Source: Acidobacteriota bacterium
GTDB taxonomy: Bacteria; Acidobacteriota; Thermoanaerobaculia; UBA5066
Length of the DNA stretch: 64,000 nt
Assembly: GCA_016716715.1 (NCBI GenBank)
Contig: JADJVE010000019.1
Coordinates: forward strand, 310,001-374,000
Reading direction: 5' to 3'
Shown: piece after piece, positions 9,154 to 17,880 of the stretch
Layout: each line of letters starts with the position of its first letter
Numbering within the stretch: the first letter of the stretch is position 1
Notes under the pieces: generated by a model
The model's input: the letters and a program-made list of their open reading frames with translations, nothing else
Database searches by the model: none
Told to the model about the DNA's origin: nothing
Program-made: the position numbers and the translations under genes

Positions 9154-11882
9154 CCCTCTCACCCGGCACCAAGCTCGGCCCCTATGAGGTGGTCGCCGCT
9201 ATCGGGGCGGGCGGGATGGGCGAGGTCTATCGGGCGAGGGACGCGCGCCTCTCGAGGGACGTCGCGGTGAAGGTGCTTCCGGAAGAGCTCTTTGAAGGCG
9301 AAGAGAGGAGACAGCGGTTCGAGAGGGAAGCGCGGCTGCTCGCAGCGCTCAACCATCCGGGAATCGCCGCCATCTACTCATTCGAAGAAATCCCCTCTTC
9401 GGCTTCCTCCGCGTCGCGCCACATTCTCGTGATGGAGCTGCTCGAAGGCGAGACGCTCCGCGCGAAGCTGGCGGGCGGCGCGATCGCGCCGCGCAAGGCG
9501 GTCGATTTCGCGCAGCAGATGGCGCAGGGTCTTGCCGCCGCGCACGACAAGGGGATCGTCCACCGCGACTTGAAGCCCGAGAACGTCTTCGTCACGAAGG
9601 ACGGGCGCGTCAAGATCCTCGACTTCGGGCTCGCCCGCCAGGCGGAGCGGAAGCTCGCCGAGGACGAGACGAGCGCGCCCACGGCTGCCCGGCACACCGA
9701 TCCGGGAACCGTGATGGGAACGGTTGGCTACATGTCGCCCGAGCAGGTGAAGGGTCTCCCGGTCGACAATCGGTCGGACCTCTTCGCGTTCGGCGCGATC
9801 CTCCACGAAATGCTTTCGGGCAGGATCGCGTTCAAGCGCGACACGCCTCCCGAGACTCTGACGGCGATCCTGCGCGAGGAGCCCGCCGACCTCTCGGGCC
9901 CGAATCGCATCGTCGACCCCGCGCTCGAGCGGCTCGTGCGCCACTGTCTCGAGAAGAGCCCGGAGGAGCGCTTCCAGTCCGCGCGGGATCTCGCGTACGC
10001 CCTCTCGACGCTGACGTCCTCGTCCGGCGCGCTCAGCGGGGCGACGGGCGCCGTGAGCGCTCGAGCAGCTGGCCGGCGCTTCCGGCCGGCGATCCCTGCT
10101 GCCGTCGCCGCAGGCATCCTCCTCGGTGCCGTTGCGACGGGCGTCCTCCTCCGGCCGAGGCCGATCGCGCCGCCCGAGTTCCAGGTTCTCACGTACTCGG
10201 GGAGCGACGGGCAGCCGTCGGTGTCGCCGGACGGAAGAACGATCGCCTTCGTCTCCTCCCGTGACGGCCGGCCCCGCGTCTGGGTCAAGCAGGTCGTCGG
10301 CGGCGCCGAGGCGGTCCTCACCGAGGGTCCGGACGCCCAGCCGCGTGTCTCTCCGGACGGCTCATCCGTGCTTTTCCTCCGATCGTCCGCCGCGGAGGCG
10401 TCCGTCTACCGGGCTGCCCTCGTGGGCGGCGAGGCGCGGCGTGTCGTCGGCCCTGCGGTCGCAGCCGACTGGTCGCCGGACGGGAAGGAGATCGTCTTCC
10501 TGAGGACGAGCGCCTCGGGGGGCACGATCGACTCGTCGCTCCGGCGCATTGCGCTGGATGGCACGAACGAGCGTACCGTCGCGAACGTGCCCGGCCGGCT
10601 CCTGACGGCGCCGCGCTGGTCGCCCGACGGCACGACGATCGCCGCGCTCGAGAGCCCGGGGACCGGAACGGCCACGCCGAAACTCGTGCTCTTCCCCGTC
10701 GACGGCTCGGCCCCGACGCGTGTCGAAACGCCGGAGACACGCGCCGTGCTCGGATACGCCTGGAACGGGGACAGCCGGCGTGTCGTCTTCCTGGGCGGCG
10801 CCTCGTCGGACGCCAACAGCCGCTCCCGGACGGCGAAGGTCTTCCTGAAAGATGTCCGGACGGGAACCTCTCGCGCCGTGATTTCGGGGATCGACTTCGG
10901 CGGAAGCCTGGACGTCTTCGGGAACGGCGCTCTCATCCTCGTCACGCTCGCGCGCCGCTCGAACTTGCGGGAGGTCTCGGCGGCGGGCGCCCCGGGTCCC
11001 GGCCGGTGGCTCACGCGAGGCGGCAGCATCGACCGCCAGCCCGTATACGCCCCGGACGGCGAGTGGGTGGCGTTCACGTCGAACCGGAGCGGGAACCAGG
11101 ACATCTGGGAGCTCTCCACGAAGACGGGCGCCGTCCGCCGGCTCACGGAGGATCCCGCCGACGACTTCGATCCTGCGTTCACGCGGGACGGCAAGAGCCT
11201 CATCTTCAGCTCCAACCGCGGCGGCCACTTCGAGATCTGGATTGCGACCCGCGATGGGAGCGGCGCGCGCCGCGTGACGGACGACGGCCTGGACGCCGAG
11301 AACGCATCCGCCACGCCGGATGGGAAGTGGCTCGTTTACTCGTCCGGCAATCCGGACAAGCGCGGCATCTGGAAGATCCGGCCCGACGGGACGGGCGCAA
11401 CGCGGCTCGTTGGGGGTCCGGTCATTCTCCCGGAGATCTCGCCAGACGGGCGGGTCGTGTCGTTCGTCACCGTGAGCGGGCCGGACGGGTCCACGAGCGT
11501 CTCGGGCGGAGCGAACAGCGCGATCGGCGCCGTGCGCCTCGACGACGGCACGCCCGTCCCGTTCGAGGCCATCGCCACGGGCGCGATCGCCAACCGCGGC
11601 CGCCACCGCTGGACGCCGGACGGCGCCTCACTCGTCTTCCTGACGGGCGACCGAAAAGAGACTCTTGGCCTTACGGCCCAGCCCTTCATTCCCGGCAGGG
11701 ACACATCTTCGGCGCGGCGGTCCGTGGCGGGCTTCATGCCGGACTCCCTCACCGAGTCCTTCGGCATCTCGCCCGACGGCTCGCGCATGACGATCAGCGA
11801 GTTCCAGGTCTCCCTCGGCCTCCTCCTGGCCGAAGGAGTCGAGGGCATCGTCGCCAGGCCCGCGCACGGAGTGAAACCATGA
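9150..11882 (+). CDS. Receptor-like Ser/Thr protein kinase with PD40/TolB beta-propeller
   Basis: 910 aa, ATG overlapping the previous stop. Kinase motifs: GAGGMGEVYRAR, VAVK, HRDLKPENV, DFGLARQ, MSPEQVKG. One membrane helix lies at about 312-332. The propeller contains clear PD40 blades (VSPDGRTIAFVSSRDGRPRVW, SNRSGNQDIWEL, SNRGGHFEIWIA), the signature shared with TolB and with tricorn-type propellers. The N-lobe carries the repeat pair as LFEGEE and SFEEIPSSASSAS. The left core has one mismatch (CTCTTTGAA). The C-terminus is longer than in its neighbours and the stop overlaps the next ATG. Confidence 0.9.
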   Translation: MTLSPGTKLGPYEVVAAIGAGGMGEVYRARDARLSRDVAVKVLPEELFEGEERRQRFEREARLLAALNHPGIAAIYSFEEIPSSASSASRHILVMELLEGETLRAKLAGGAIAPRKAVDFAQQMAQGLAAAHDKGIVHRDLKPENVFVTKDGRVKILDFGLARQAERKLAEDETSAPTAARHTDPGTVMGTVGYMSPEQVKGLPVDNRSDLFAFGAILHEMLSGRIAFKRDTPPETLTAILREEPADLSGPNRIVDPALERLVRHCLEKSPEERFQSARDLAYALSTLTSSSGALSGATGAVSARAAGRRFRPAIPAAVAAGILLGAVATGVLLRPRPIAPPEFQVLTYSGSDGQPSVSPDGRTIAFVSSRDGRPRVWVKQVVGGAEAVLTEGPDAQPRVSPDGSSVLFLRSSAAEASVYRAALVGGEARRVVGPAVAADWSPDGKEIVFLRTSASGGTIDSSLRRIALDGTNERTVANVPGRLLTAPRWSPDGTTIAALESPGTGTATPKLVLFPVDGSAPTRVETPETRAVLGYAWNGDSRRVVFLGGASSDANSRSRTAKVFLKDVRTGTSRAVISGIDFGGSLDVFGNGALILVTLARRSNLREVSAAGAPGPGRWLTRGGSIDRQPVYAPDGEWVAFTSNRSGNQDIWELSTKTGAVRRLTEDPADDFDPAFTRDGKSLIFSSNRGGHFEIWIATRDGSGARRVTDDGLDAENASATPDGKWLVYSSGNPDKRGIWKIRPDGTGATRLVGGPVILPEISPDGRVVSFVTVSGPDGSTSVSGGANSAIGAVRLDDGTPVPFEAIATGAIANRGRHRWTPDGASLVFLTGDRKETLGLTAQPFIPGRDTSSARRSVAGFMPDSLTESFGISPDGSRMTISEFQVSLGLLLAEGVEGIVARPAHGVKP
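9283..9410. repeat. Paired repeat in kinase 9150
   Basis: Left half 9283-9306 (CTCTTTGAAGGCGAAGAG), right half 9378-9410 (TTCGAAGAAATCCCCTCTTC). Confidence 0.72.
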
Positions 11883-14299
11883 GCATCGCAGCCGGCACGA
11901 AACTCGGCCCGTACGAAATCCTCTCGCCACTCGGGAAGGGCGGGATGGGGGAGGTCTACCGGGCGCGGGATGCGCGCGTCGATCGGGTGGTCGCACTGAA
12001 GGTACTGCCGGAAGAGTTCTTTGAAGGTGAAGAGAGGAGGCAGAGATTCGAGCGAGAGGCTCGAATGCTCGCGAGCCTCAACCATCCAGGGATCGCCGTT
12101 CTTTACTCATTCGAAGAAATCCCCTCTTCCTCCTCCTCTTCTCGTTCTTTGGTGTCGCGCCACGTCCTCGTCATGGAGCTCGTCGAGGGCGAAGGCCTCG
12201 ATGCACGCGCCGCCGCCGGCCCTCTTCCACTCGAGGAGACTCTTTCGTTCGCCCGTCAGATCGCCGAGGCGCTGGAGGCCGCGCACGAGAAGGGGATCGT
12301 CCACCGGGACCTCAAGCCCGCAAACGTCATGGTGACGAAGAGCGGGCGCGTCAAGGTGCTCGACTTCGGCCTCGCGAAGATCGCGACGTCCGGCGACGGA
12401 GCGCAGGTCGACTCGGAGCTTGCGACGGACATGCGGACCCAGGAGGGCGTCGTGGTGGGGACGGTACCCTACATGTCGCCCGAGCAGGCCCAGGGCCGGC
12501 CGCTCGACCACCGGACGGACATCTTCTCCCTCGGAGTCATCCTCTACGAGCTCGCGACAGGGCAGAGGCCGTTCCGGGGTGATTCGTCCGCCGAGCTTCT
12601 CTCGTCGATCCTGCGCGACACGCCGCGCCCGCCGGGCGAGCTGCGCCCGGGGCTGCCGGCGGGCCTCGATCGGCTGATCGGGCGTTGCCTCGAGAAGGAT
12701 CGCGACCAGCGATACGCCACGGCCCACGATCTCACCGTGGACCTCGGCGAGCTGCAGCGCGATCCGACTTCGCCGACGAGGCCCGCGGCGGCCGCTCCGC
12801 TCCGCGCGTCGAAGAAGCTCATCCTCCTCGGTGCGGCCGCGCTCGTCGTGGTTCTCGCCGCGGGCGCGTTCGTGGCGATCCGCAGGGCCGGCCGCGGCGC
12901 CTCGATCGAATCGGTGGCCGTGCTGCCGTTCGAAAATGCGTCGAACGACCCCGCAATCGAGTACCTCAGCAACGGGATCTCCGAAAGCCTGATCAGCACC
13001 CTCTCGCGACTGCCCGGTCTCCGGGTCATCTCGCGAAAGTCGGCCTTCGCCTTCAAGGGCATGAAGCTGGACCCGAAGGAGATCGGCAAGAAGCTCGGCG
13101 TCGACGCCCTTCTCCTCGGCACTCTCGAGCAGCGGGGCTCGGACCTGGCCATCACCGCCGAGCTCGTGAGCGTCCGAGACGACACGCAGCTTTGGGGCGA
13201 GAAGTACAGCCGGCGGGCGGACGACGTCCTCCGGGTCGAAGGAGAAATCGCCGCCACGATCGCGCGGACCCTGCGCCGCCAGCTGAGCGGGGAAGAGAAG
13301 GCGAAGCTCGCCCGCGGCAGGACCGAAGACCCCGAAGCCTATCGCCTCTATCTGAAAGGGCGCGACTATCTCCTGGGCAACCAGCAGGAGATGGACAAGA
13401 GCGTCGACTACTTCAAGCAGGCCGTGGCGCGGGCGCCCGACTACGCTCTCGCCTACGCCGGGCTCGCCGAGGCTCACACCCGCCAGGCTTACCTGAGCGG
13501 GAGCGGCCGCGCGGAGCCGGCGGGCAAGGCGCGGGCGGCCCTGAGTCGTGCGCTCGAGCTCGATCCGGATCTCGCCGAGGCCCACGCCGTGCTGGGACTC
13601 GTCAGTTTCTTCTTCGAGTGGGACTGGGCGGGCGCGGAGGCCGAGTTCCGGCGCGCGCTCGAGCTCAATCCCGGCAGCGGCACGGTTCAGGGTCAGTACG
13701 GTTGGTATCTGACCGCGATGGGCCGCCTCGACGAGGGGCTCGCGCACTTGCGGAAGGCCGCCGAGCTCGACCCGCTTTCGGTCGGCCCCATCCACGACAT
13801 CGCGATCAACTACATGGTCCGGGGAGACCTCGAGCAGGCCGCGACGAACTTCCGCCGCGCGATCGACATCGACCCTAACTGGACCTGGGGCTACGTCAAG
13901 CTGGGCCGGACGCTGGCACGCCAGAAGAAGTTTCCCGAGGCGCTCGCCCAGGCCGAGATCGCCGAGAGGAGGATCGCGGGCGGCGCCGCGGCGCTGATGC
14001 GCTCGTGGCTCGGAGTCATTTATGCGCTGTGCGGAGAAACCGCGCGTGCCCGCCAGAAGCTCGACGAGCTCCACTCCTTCTCGAAGAGCCAGTACGTGGA
14101 CCCGGTGACATTCGCCGACGTACACAGCGCCCTGGGCGAGATGGACGAGGCGCTGCACTGGTACGAGAAGGCCTTCGAGGATCGGACGCCGAACATGGCC
14201 TACGCGTCCATCGCGCCCGGAATCACCCCCGGGCTCGCCGGTATCGCGCGCTACGAGGCGATCGTCCGCAAGATGAACTTCCCGGGGCCGGCGCGTTGA
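11879..14299 (+). CDS. Ser/Thr protein kinase with TolB-like domain and TPR repeats
   Basis: 806 aa. Kinase domain at about 10-275 (GKGGMGEVYRAR, VALK, HRDLKPANV, DFGLAKI, MSPEQAQG). A membrane helix follows at about 312-334, then an extracytoplasmic TolB N-like/FlgO-like domain beginning ESVAVLPFENASNDP and containing GVDALLLGTL and LWGEKY. From about residue 480 there are TPR units (for example AYAGLAEAHTRQ, AHAVLGLVSFF, and a WGYVKLGRTLARQ repeat). This architecture usually couples a kinase to a protein-interaction scaffold instead of a propeller. It carries the repeat pair with the longest serine segment in the window (EIPSSSSSSRSLVSRH). It is the last gene of the overlapping chain before the toxin-antitoxin pair. 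Confidence 0.9.
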   Translation: MSIAAGTKLGPYEILSPLGKGGMGEVYRARDARVDRVVALKVLPEEFFEGEERRQRFEREARMLASLNHPGIAVLYSFEEIPSSSSSSRSLVSRHVLVMELVEGEGLDARAAAGPLPLEETLSFARQIAEALEAAHEKGIVHRDLKPANVMVTKSGRVKVLDFGLAKIATSGDGAQVDSELATDMRTQEGVVVGTVPYMSPEQAQGRPLDHRTDIFSLGVILYELATGQRPFRGDSSAELLSSILRDTPRPPGELRPGLPAGLDRLIGRCLEKDRDQRYATAHDLTVDLGELQRDPTSPTRPAAAAPLRASKKLILLGAAALVVVLAAGAFVAIRRAGRGASIESVAVLPFENASNDPAIEYLSNGISESLISTLSRLPGLRVISRKSAFAFKGMKLDPKEIGKKLGVDALLLGTLEQRGSDLAITAELVSVRDDTQLWGEKYSRRADDVLRVEGEIAATIARTLRRQLSGEEKAKLARGRTEDPEAYRLYLKGRDYLLGNQQEMDKSVDYFKQAVARAPDYALAYAGLAEAHTRQAYLSGSGRAEPAGKARAALSRALELDPDLAEAHAVLGLVSFFFEWDWAGAEAEFRRALELNPGSGTVQGQYGWYLTAMGRLDEGLAHLRKAAELDPLSVGPIHDIAINYMVRGDLEQAATNFRRAIDIDPNWTWGYVKLGRTLARQKKFPEALAQAEIAERRIAGGAAALMRSWLGVIYALCGETARARQKLDELHSFSKSQYVDPVTFADVHSALGEMDEALHWYEKAFEDRTPNMAYASIAPGITPGLAGIARYEAIVRKMNFPGPAR
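12011..12150. repeat. Paired repeat in kinase 11879
   Basis: Left half 12011-12039 (TTCTTTGAAGGTGAAGAG), right half 12107-12150 (TTCGAAGAAATCCCC, then a long CT-rich tract). Confidence 0.75.
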
Positions 14300-14324
14300 T
14301 CGTCATTGATCCCGCAGATATGTT
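14296..14324 (+). promoter_or_regulatory. Probable promoter of the toxin-antitoxin pair
   Basis: A -35-like TTGATC (14296-14301) and a -10-like TATGTT (14319-14324) are separated by 17 bp. The predicted start site falls in the palindrome that follows. The -35 box overlaps the stop of the preceding kinase, so the pair can be transcribed independently of the kinase chain. Confidence 0.5.
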
Positions 14325-14342
14325 CCTCCATAATGGAGGAAC
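14322..14342. promoter_or_regulatory. Perfect 10-bp inverted repeat, probable antitoxin operator
   Basis: The arms GTTCCTCCAT and ATGGAGGAAC are perfect complements around a single A. The site overlaps the -10 box and predicted start site and lies 14 bp before the antitoxin ATG. That is the usual position for the operator of a self-repressing ribbon-helix-helix antitoxin. It could also act as a short hairpin terminator for the upstream kinase, but no T run follows. Confidence 0.55.
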
Positions 14343-14356
14343 TTAGGAGTAAGTCC

Positions 14357-14587
14357 ATGGCGACGCTGAACGTCAAGAATCTCCCGGATTCCCTGTACAG
14401 GAAGCTGCAGAAGCAGGCGAAGCGGCGGCACCGCTCCGTGGCGCAGGAGGTCACGCTGATTCTCGACGAGGCTCTCGAGAGGCCCGTTCCCGTCTCGATC
14501 CTGACGCTGCGCGGTCTCGGCAAGGAGCAGTGGTCGGGACTCGACGGCGCGCGCCACGTCGAGGCCGAGCGCAAGGCATGGGACTGA
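14357..14587 (+). CDS. Ribbon-helix-helix antitoxin, FitA/VapB-type
   Basis: 76 aa. The N-terminus (ATLNVKNLPDSLYRKLQKQA) has the beta strand and helix pattern of FitA-like Arc/MetJ-superfamily antitoxins. The C-terminal part would neutralise the toxin. The ATG at 14357 is chosen because AGGAG lies 8 nt upstream and because RHH antitoxins start right before the strand. A longer frame begins at 14306, but it would run through the promoter and operator. The gene overlaps the toxin gene by 10 bp. It probably represses its own promoter through the palindrome at 14322. Confidence 0.85.
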   Translation: MATLNVKNLPDSLYRKLQKQAKRRHRSVAQEVTLILDEALERPVPVSILTLRGLGKEQWSGLDGARHVEAERKAWD

Positions 14588-15024
14588 TCGGCGAGATCGG
14601 CGCCGGCCCGGTGGCGCTCGACACGGTGGCCTTCATCTATTTCATCGAAGAGAACCCCAGGTTTCTGAGGGCCCTGGAGCCCGTCTTCGAAGCGGTCGAC
14701 GAGGGGCGGCTCGCGGCCGTCACGTCGAGCTTGACCCTGCTCGAAGTCCTCGTCGTTCCGCTTCGCGCGGGCAATGTCGCCCTGGCGGATCGATATGAGC
14801 AGGCGCTGACGCGAGGCCGCGGCCTCACGTTGATCGACGTCGATCGCGGGCAGCTTCGCGCGGCGGCACAGCTGCGCTCGGTGTTTCCGAAGGTCCGGAC
14901 GCCGGATGCCCTCCAGCTTTCGGCGGCACTGTCCGCCGGATGCTCCGCCCTGCTGACGAATGACCGGCAGCTCCCGGTGATTCCCGGTTTGCGCGTCCTG
15001 CAGCTCGAGAACTATTCGAGATGA
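14578..15024 (+). CDS. PIN-domain ribonuclease toxin, VapC-type
   Basis: 148 aa. PIN-domain acidic residues are visible in order: ALDTVAFIYFIE (first Asp), TLLEVLV (Glu), RTPDALQLSAAL (Asp) and LLTNDRQL (Asp). The family is Mg-dependent RNases that cut tRNA or rRNA when the antitoxin is lost. The start overlaps the antitoxin end. Unusually, the TGA overlaps the ATG of a receptor kinase, so toxin translation is expected to be coupled to kinase translation. The N-terminal GLIGEIGAGPV extension before the PIN core is slightly long for VapC. Confidence 0.85.
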   Translation: MGLIGEIGAGPVALDTVAFIYFIEENPRFLRALEPVFEAVDEGRLAAVTSSLTLLEVLVVPLRAGNVALADRYEQALTRGRGLTLIDVDRGQLRAAAQLRSVFPKVRTPDALQLSAALSAGCSALLTNDRQLPVIPGLRVLQLENYSR

Positions 15025-17864
15025 CGCTCGCGTCCGGCACGAAGCTCGGCTCGTACGAAATCCTCTCCCCGCTCGGCGCGGGCGGGATGGGGGAGGTCTA
15101 CCGGGCGAGGGACCCGCGCCTCGCGAGAGAGGTCGCGGTCAAGGTGCTGCCGGAAGAGTTCTTTGAAGGTGAAGAGAGGAGACAGCGGTTCGAGAGGGAG
15201 GCGCGGCTGCTCGCAGCGCTCAATCATCCCGGAATCGCCGCCATCTACTCATTCGAAGAAATCTCTTCCTCTTCATCTTCCTCTTCTTCGACGCGTCACC
15301 TCCTCGTCATGGAACTGGTCGAAGGCGACGACCTCGCGGTGCGTCTCGCGTCCGGCCCTCTTCCACTCGAAGAATCTCTTTCTCTCGCCCGCCAGATTGC
15401 CGAGGCGCTGGAAGCGGCGCACGAGAAGGGGATCGTGCACCGCGACCTCAAGCCCGCGAACGTGAAGGTCACGCCCGACGGGCGCGTGAAACTGCTCGAC
15501 TTCGGCCTCGCGAAGATCTTCGAAGGTGAAGGGGATTCTTCGAAAGGGGGTTCGGGGGGAGGGCTGACGAAATCTCCGACGCTCACGGCGCGCGGGACGG
15601 CGGCGGGGATGATCCTCGGCACCGCGGCGTACATGAGCCCCGAGCAGGCGCGCGGCAAGCCGGTGGACAAGCGGACGGACGTCTGGGCGTTCGGGTGCGT
15701 GCTCTTCGAGATGCTGGCGGGAAAGCGCGCCTTCGAGGGCGAGACCGTCACGGACGTTCTCGCCGCCGTTCTCACCAGAGACCCGGACTGGGCGGCGCTG
15801 CCGGAGGAGACGCCACCGGCCGTAAGAAGAGTTCTTAGAAGGTGTCTGCAGCGGGATGCACGCGGCCGTCTTCGCGACATCGCGGACGCGCGCCTCGAGC
15901 TCGAGGAACTTGGATCGGCGTCGGCATCACGCTCCGGCGCCCAATTACCATTCGAAGGAAATCCCCCGTCGCCCGAGCCCTCGGCAGGTCGGATCACTCC
16001 GGCGACGTCTGCGAGAGGGAGCAAAAGATCTCTCTATCTCTCATGGGCGATTGCGGCCGCGTTCGCGGCCGCCGCGGGGGCGCTTGCGCTGCGCTCTCGC
16101 GCCCCGCAGCGCGCCTCGGTGATCCAGGGCCAGATTTTGCTCTCGTCCGACGACCTGATGGACGGTGGTGGTGCCTCCGTCGTGGTCTCCCCGGACGGAA
16201 CGCAGCTCGCGTACGCGACGCGCGGCTCCCGCGCCCGTCTCTACTTGAGGAGGCTCGATCGCCTCGTCCCTTCGGAGGTGCCGGAGTCGGACGGCGCCCT
16301 CAGCCCCTTCTTCTCGCCGGACGGGAAGTGGATCGGCTTCTTCTCGCGCGGCAAGCTCCGCAAGGCGCCCGTCTCGGGAGGGGCGCCGTCCACGATCTGC
16401 GACGCGCCGCTCCCGCGCGGCGGCGCGTGGGTCTCGGACGACGCGATCGTGTTCGCCCCGCAGACGACCGGCGGCCTCTCGGTGGTGCCGGCGTCCGGAG
16501 GCGACCCCCGTCCCCTGACGAAGGCGGACGTCGCCGCCCGCGAGCGCTCGCACCGCTGGCCCGTGGCGCTCCCCGGCGGAAAAATGGTTCTGTTCTCGGC
16601 GCAGCTCTCGGGCAGCGACTACGACGAGGGGATCGTCGAGGCCGTCGAGCTCGCGACGGGGAAGAGAACCGTCGTCCACAAGGGAGGCGCGTTCCCGCGC
16701 TGGGCTCCGTCGGGCCACGTCCTCTTCGCCCGGAAAGGGACGATCTACGCGCTGCCCTTCGACGCGCGCCGGCTCGTTCCGACCGGGCGTCCCGTGCCGG
16801 TCCTCGAGAAGGTCATGTCGTCCACGGGAGGGGAGGCCCCCTCCGACGGCAGCGCGCAGATCGACGTGTCGGCCTCGGGGTTCTGCGCGTACCGGACGGG
16901 CGAGAACGAGACGGTCTACAGGCTCGCAATCCTCGACCGGAAGGGCACGGTCGTGAGGAAGTCGGCGGCGCCGCGCGGCTTCTCGTGGGCGCGCTTCGCG
17001 CCCGACGGGAGTCGCGCCGCCGTCGTGATCAGCACGGGGACGCAGAGCGACGTCTGGATCTACGACGCCGCCCGCGACGCCTTCTCGAAACTCACGTTCG
17101 AAGGCGACAGCCAGACGGCCGTGTGGAGCCCCGACGGCCGCGACGTCGCCTTCACGTCCGACCGGTCGCTCGGGCTCGTGACGAGCCCCGGAGGCTCTCC
17201 CTCGACGATCCGCGGCGTCTATCTGAAGCGCGCCGACGGCTCGGGGACAGCGCGTCTGCTCTTCAAGATGTCGGGGACACTCGGCGTCACGGGTTTCGCG
17301 CCGGACGGCCGCACGCTCGCCTTCCAGGTCACGTCGCCGGCGACCCAGCTCGATGTCGGCGTGATCCGGCTCAAGGACGGCCAGGCCGAGGGAGAACCCT
17401 CGATCGTGGTCGCCGGTCCCGCGAACGAAGGTGGATGCGCCTTCTCGCCGGACGGCCGCTGGCTCGCGTACGACTCCACCGACGGCGGCCTCGGGCACGT
17501 CTTCCTCCGGAGCGCGGCGGGCGGGGACGCGCAGTGGCAGGTCTCGGAGCAGATGGGGTCGAACCCAAGGTGGGCGCGGGACGGAACGCTGTATTTCCTG
17601 CGCCAGGACGCGTGGGTCGTGGCGACCCGTGTCACCGCGGACGGAGGCGCGCCCGTCTTCGGAAAAGAAGAAGCGCTTTTCCGGCTCGAGTCGTACGACA
17701 TCGGCAGCCGGATTACCAACGGATGGGACGTTTCGCCGGACGGACAGCGGTTCGTCGTCCTGCTGCGCGAGGGAGCCGCAAACCCGCTGGAGGCGAATCA
17801 CGTGACGCTCGTCTCGGATTTCGCGGAGGGGCTCGGGCGCCTGACACCCACGAGCGCGAAGTGA
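15021..17864 (+). CDS. Receptor-like Ser/Thr protein kinase with beta-propeller
   Basis: 947 aa. The ATG overlaps the toxin stop. Kinase motifs: GAGGMGEVYRAR, VAVK, HRDLKPANV, DFGLAKI, MSPEQARG. A membrane helix lies at about 337-357 (SWAIAAAFAAAAGALAL) and a propeller follows to the end. It holds the richest set of repeat halves in any gene here: FFEGEE with SFEEISSSSSSSS in the N-lobe, an extra left-type half at 15512-15530 just after DFGLAKI, and a second pair at 15824-15844 and 15948-15967. Sequence around the second pair and the membrane helix matches the kinase at 6418, so duplication or gene conversion between the two is likely. Confidence 0.9.
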   Translation: MTLASGTKLGSYEILSPLGAGGMGEVYRARDPRLAREVAVKVLPEEFFEGEERRQRFEREARLLAALNHPGIAAIYSFEEISSSSSSSSSTRHLLVMELVEGDDLAVRLASGPLPLEESLSLARQIAEALEAAHEKGIVHRDLKPANVKVTPDGRVKLLDFGLAKIFEGEGDSSKGGSGGGLTKSPTLTARGTAAGMILGTAAYMSPEQARGKPVDKRTDVWAFGCVLFEMLAGKRAFEGETVTDVLAAVLTRDPDWAALPEETPPAVRRVLRRCLQRDARGRLRDIADARLELEELGSASASRSGAQLPFEGNPPSPEPSAGRITPATSARGSKRSLYLSWAIAAAFAAAAGALALRSRAPQRASVIQGQILLSSDDLMDGGGASVVVSPDGTQLAYATRGSRARLYLRRLDRLVPSEVPESDGALSPFFSPDGKWIGFFSRGKLRKAPVSGGAPSTICDAPLPRGGAWVSDDAIVFAPQTTGGLSVVPASGGDPRPLTKADVAARERSHRWPVALPGGKMVLFSAQLSGSDYDEGIVEAVELATGKRTVVHKGGAFPRWAPSGHVLFARKGTIYALPFDARRLVPTGRPVPVLEKVMSSTGGEAPSDGSAQIDVSASGFCAYRTGENETVYRLAILDRKGTVVRKSAAPRGFSWARFAPDGSRAAVVISTGTQSDVWIYDAARDAFSKLTFEGDSQTAVWSPDGRDVAFTSDRSLGLVTSPGGSPSTIRGVYLKRADGSGTARLLFKMSGTLGVTGFAPDGRTLAFQVTSPATQLDVGVIRLKDGQAEGEPSIVVAGPANEGGCAFSPDGRWLAYDSTDGGLGHVFLRSAAGGDAQWQVSEQMGSNPRWARDGTLYFLRQDAWVVATRVTADGGAPVFGKEEALFRLESYDIGSRITNGWDVSPDGQRFVVLLREGAANPLEANHVTLVSDFAEGLGRLTPTSAK
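15152..15290. repeat. Paired repeat in kinase 15021, N-lobe
   Basis: Left half 15152-15180, right half 15248-15290 with a pure pyrimidine tail of TCT/TCC codons. A further left-type half, GAAGATCTTCGAAGGTGAA, lies alone at 15512-15530. Confidence 0.78.
15824..15967. repeat. Second paired repeat in kinase 15021
   Basis: Left half 15824-15844 (GAGTTCTTAGAAGGTG), right half 15948-15967 (CCATTCGAAGGAAATCCCCC), in the linker before the membrane helix. Confidence 0.65.
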
Positions 17865-17880
17865 CGCGGGCTGCCTGAAC

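Noticed and set aside
17656..17684. TTCGGAAAAGAAGAAGC segment near the end of kinase 15021 as another repeat half
   Set aside because: It fits the core poorly and reads as ordinary propeller codons (FGKEEALF).
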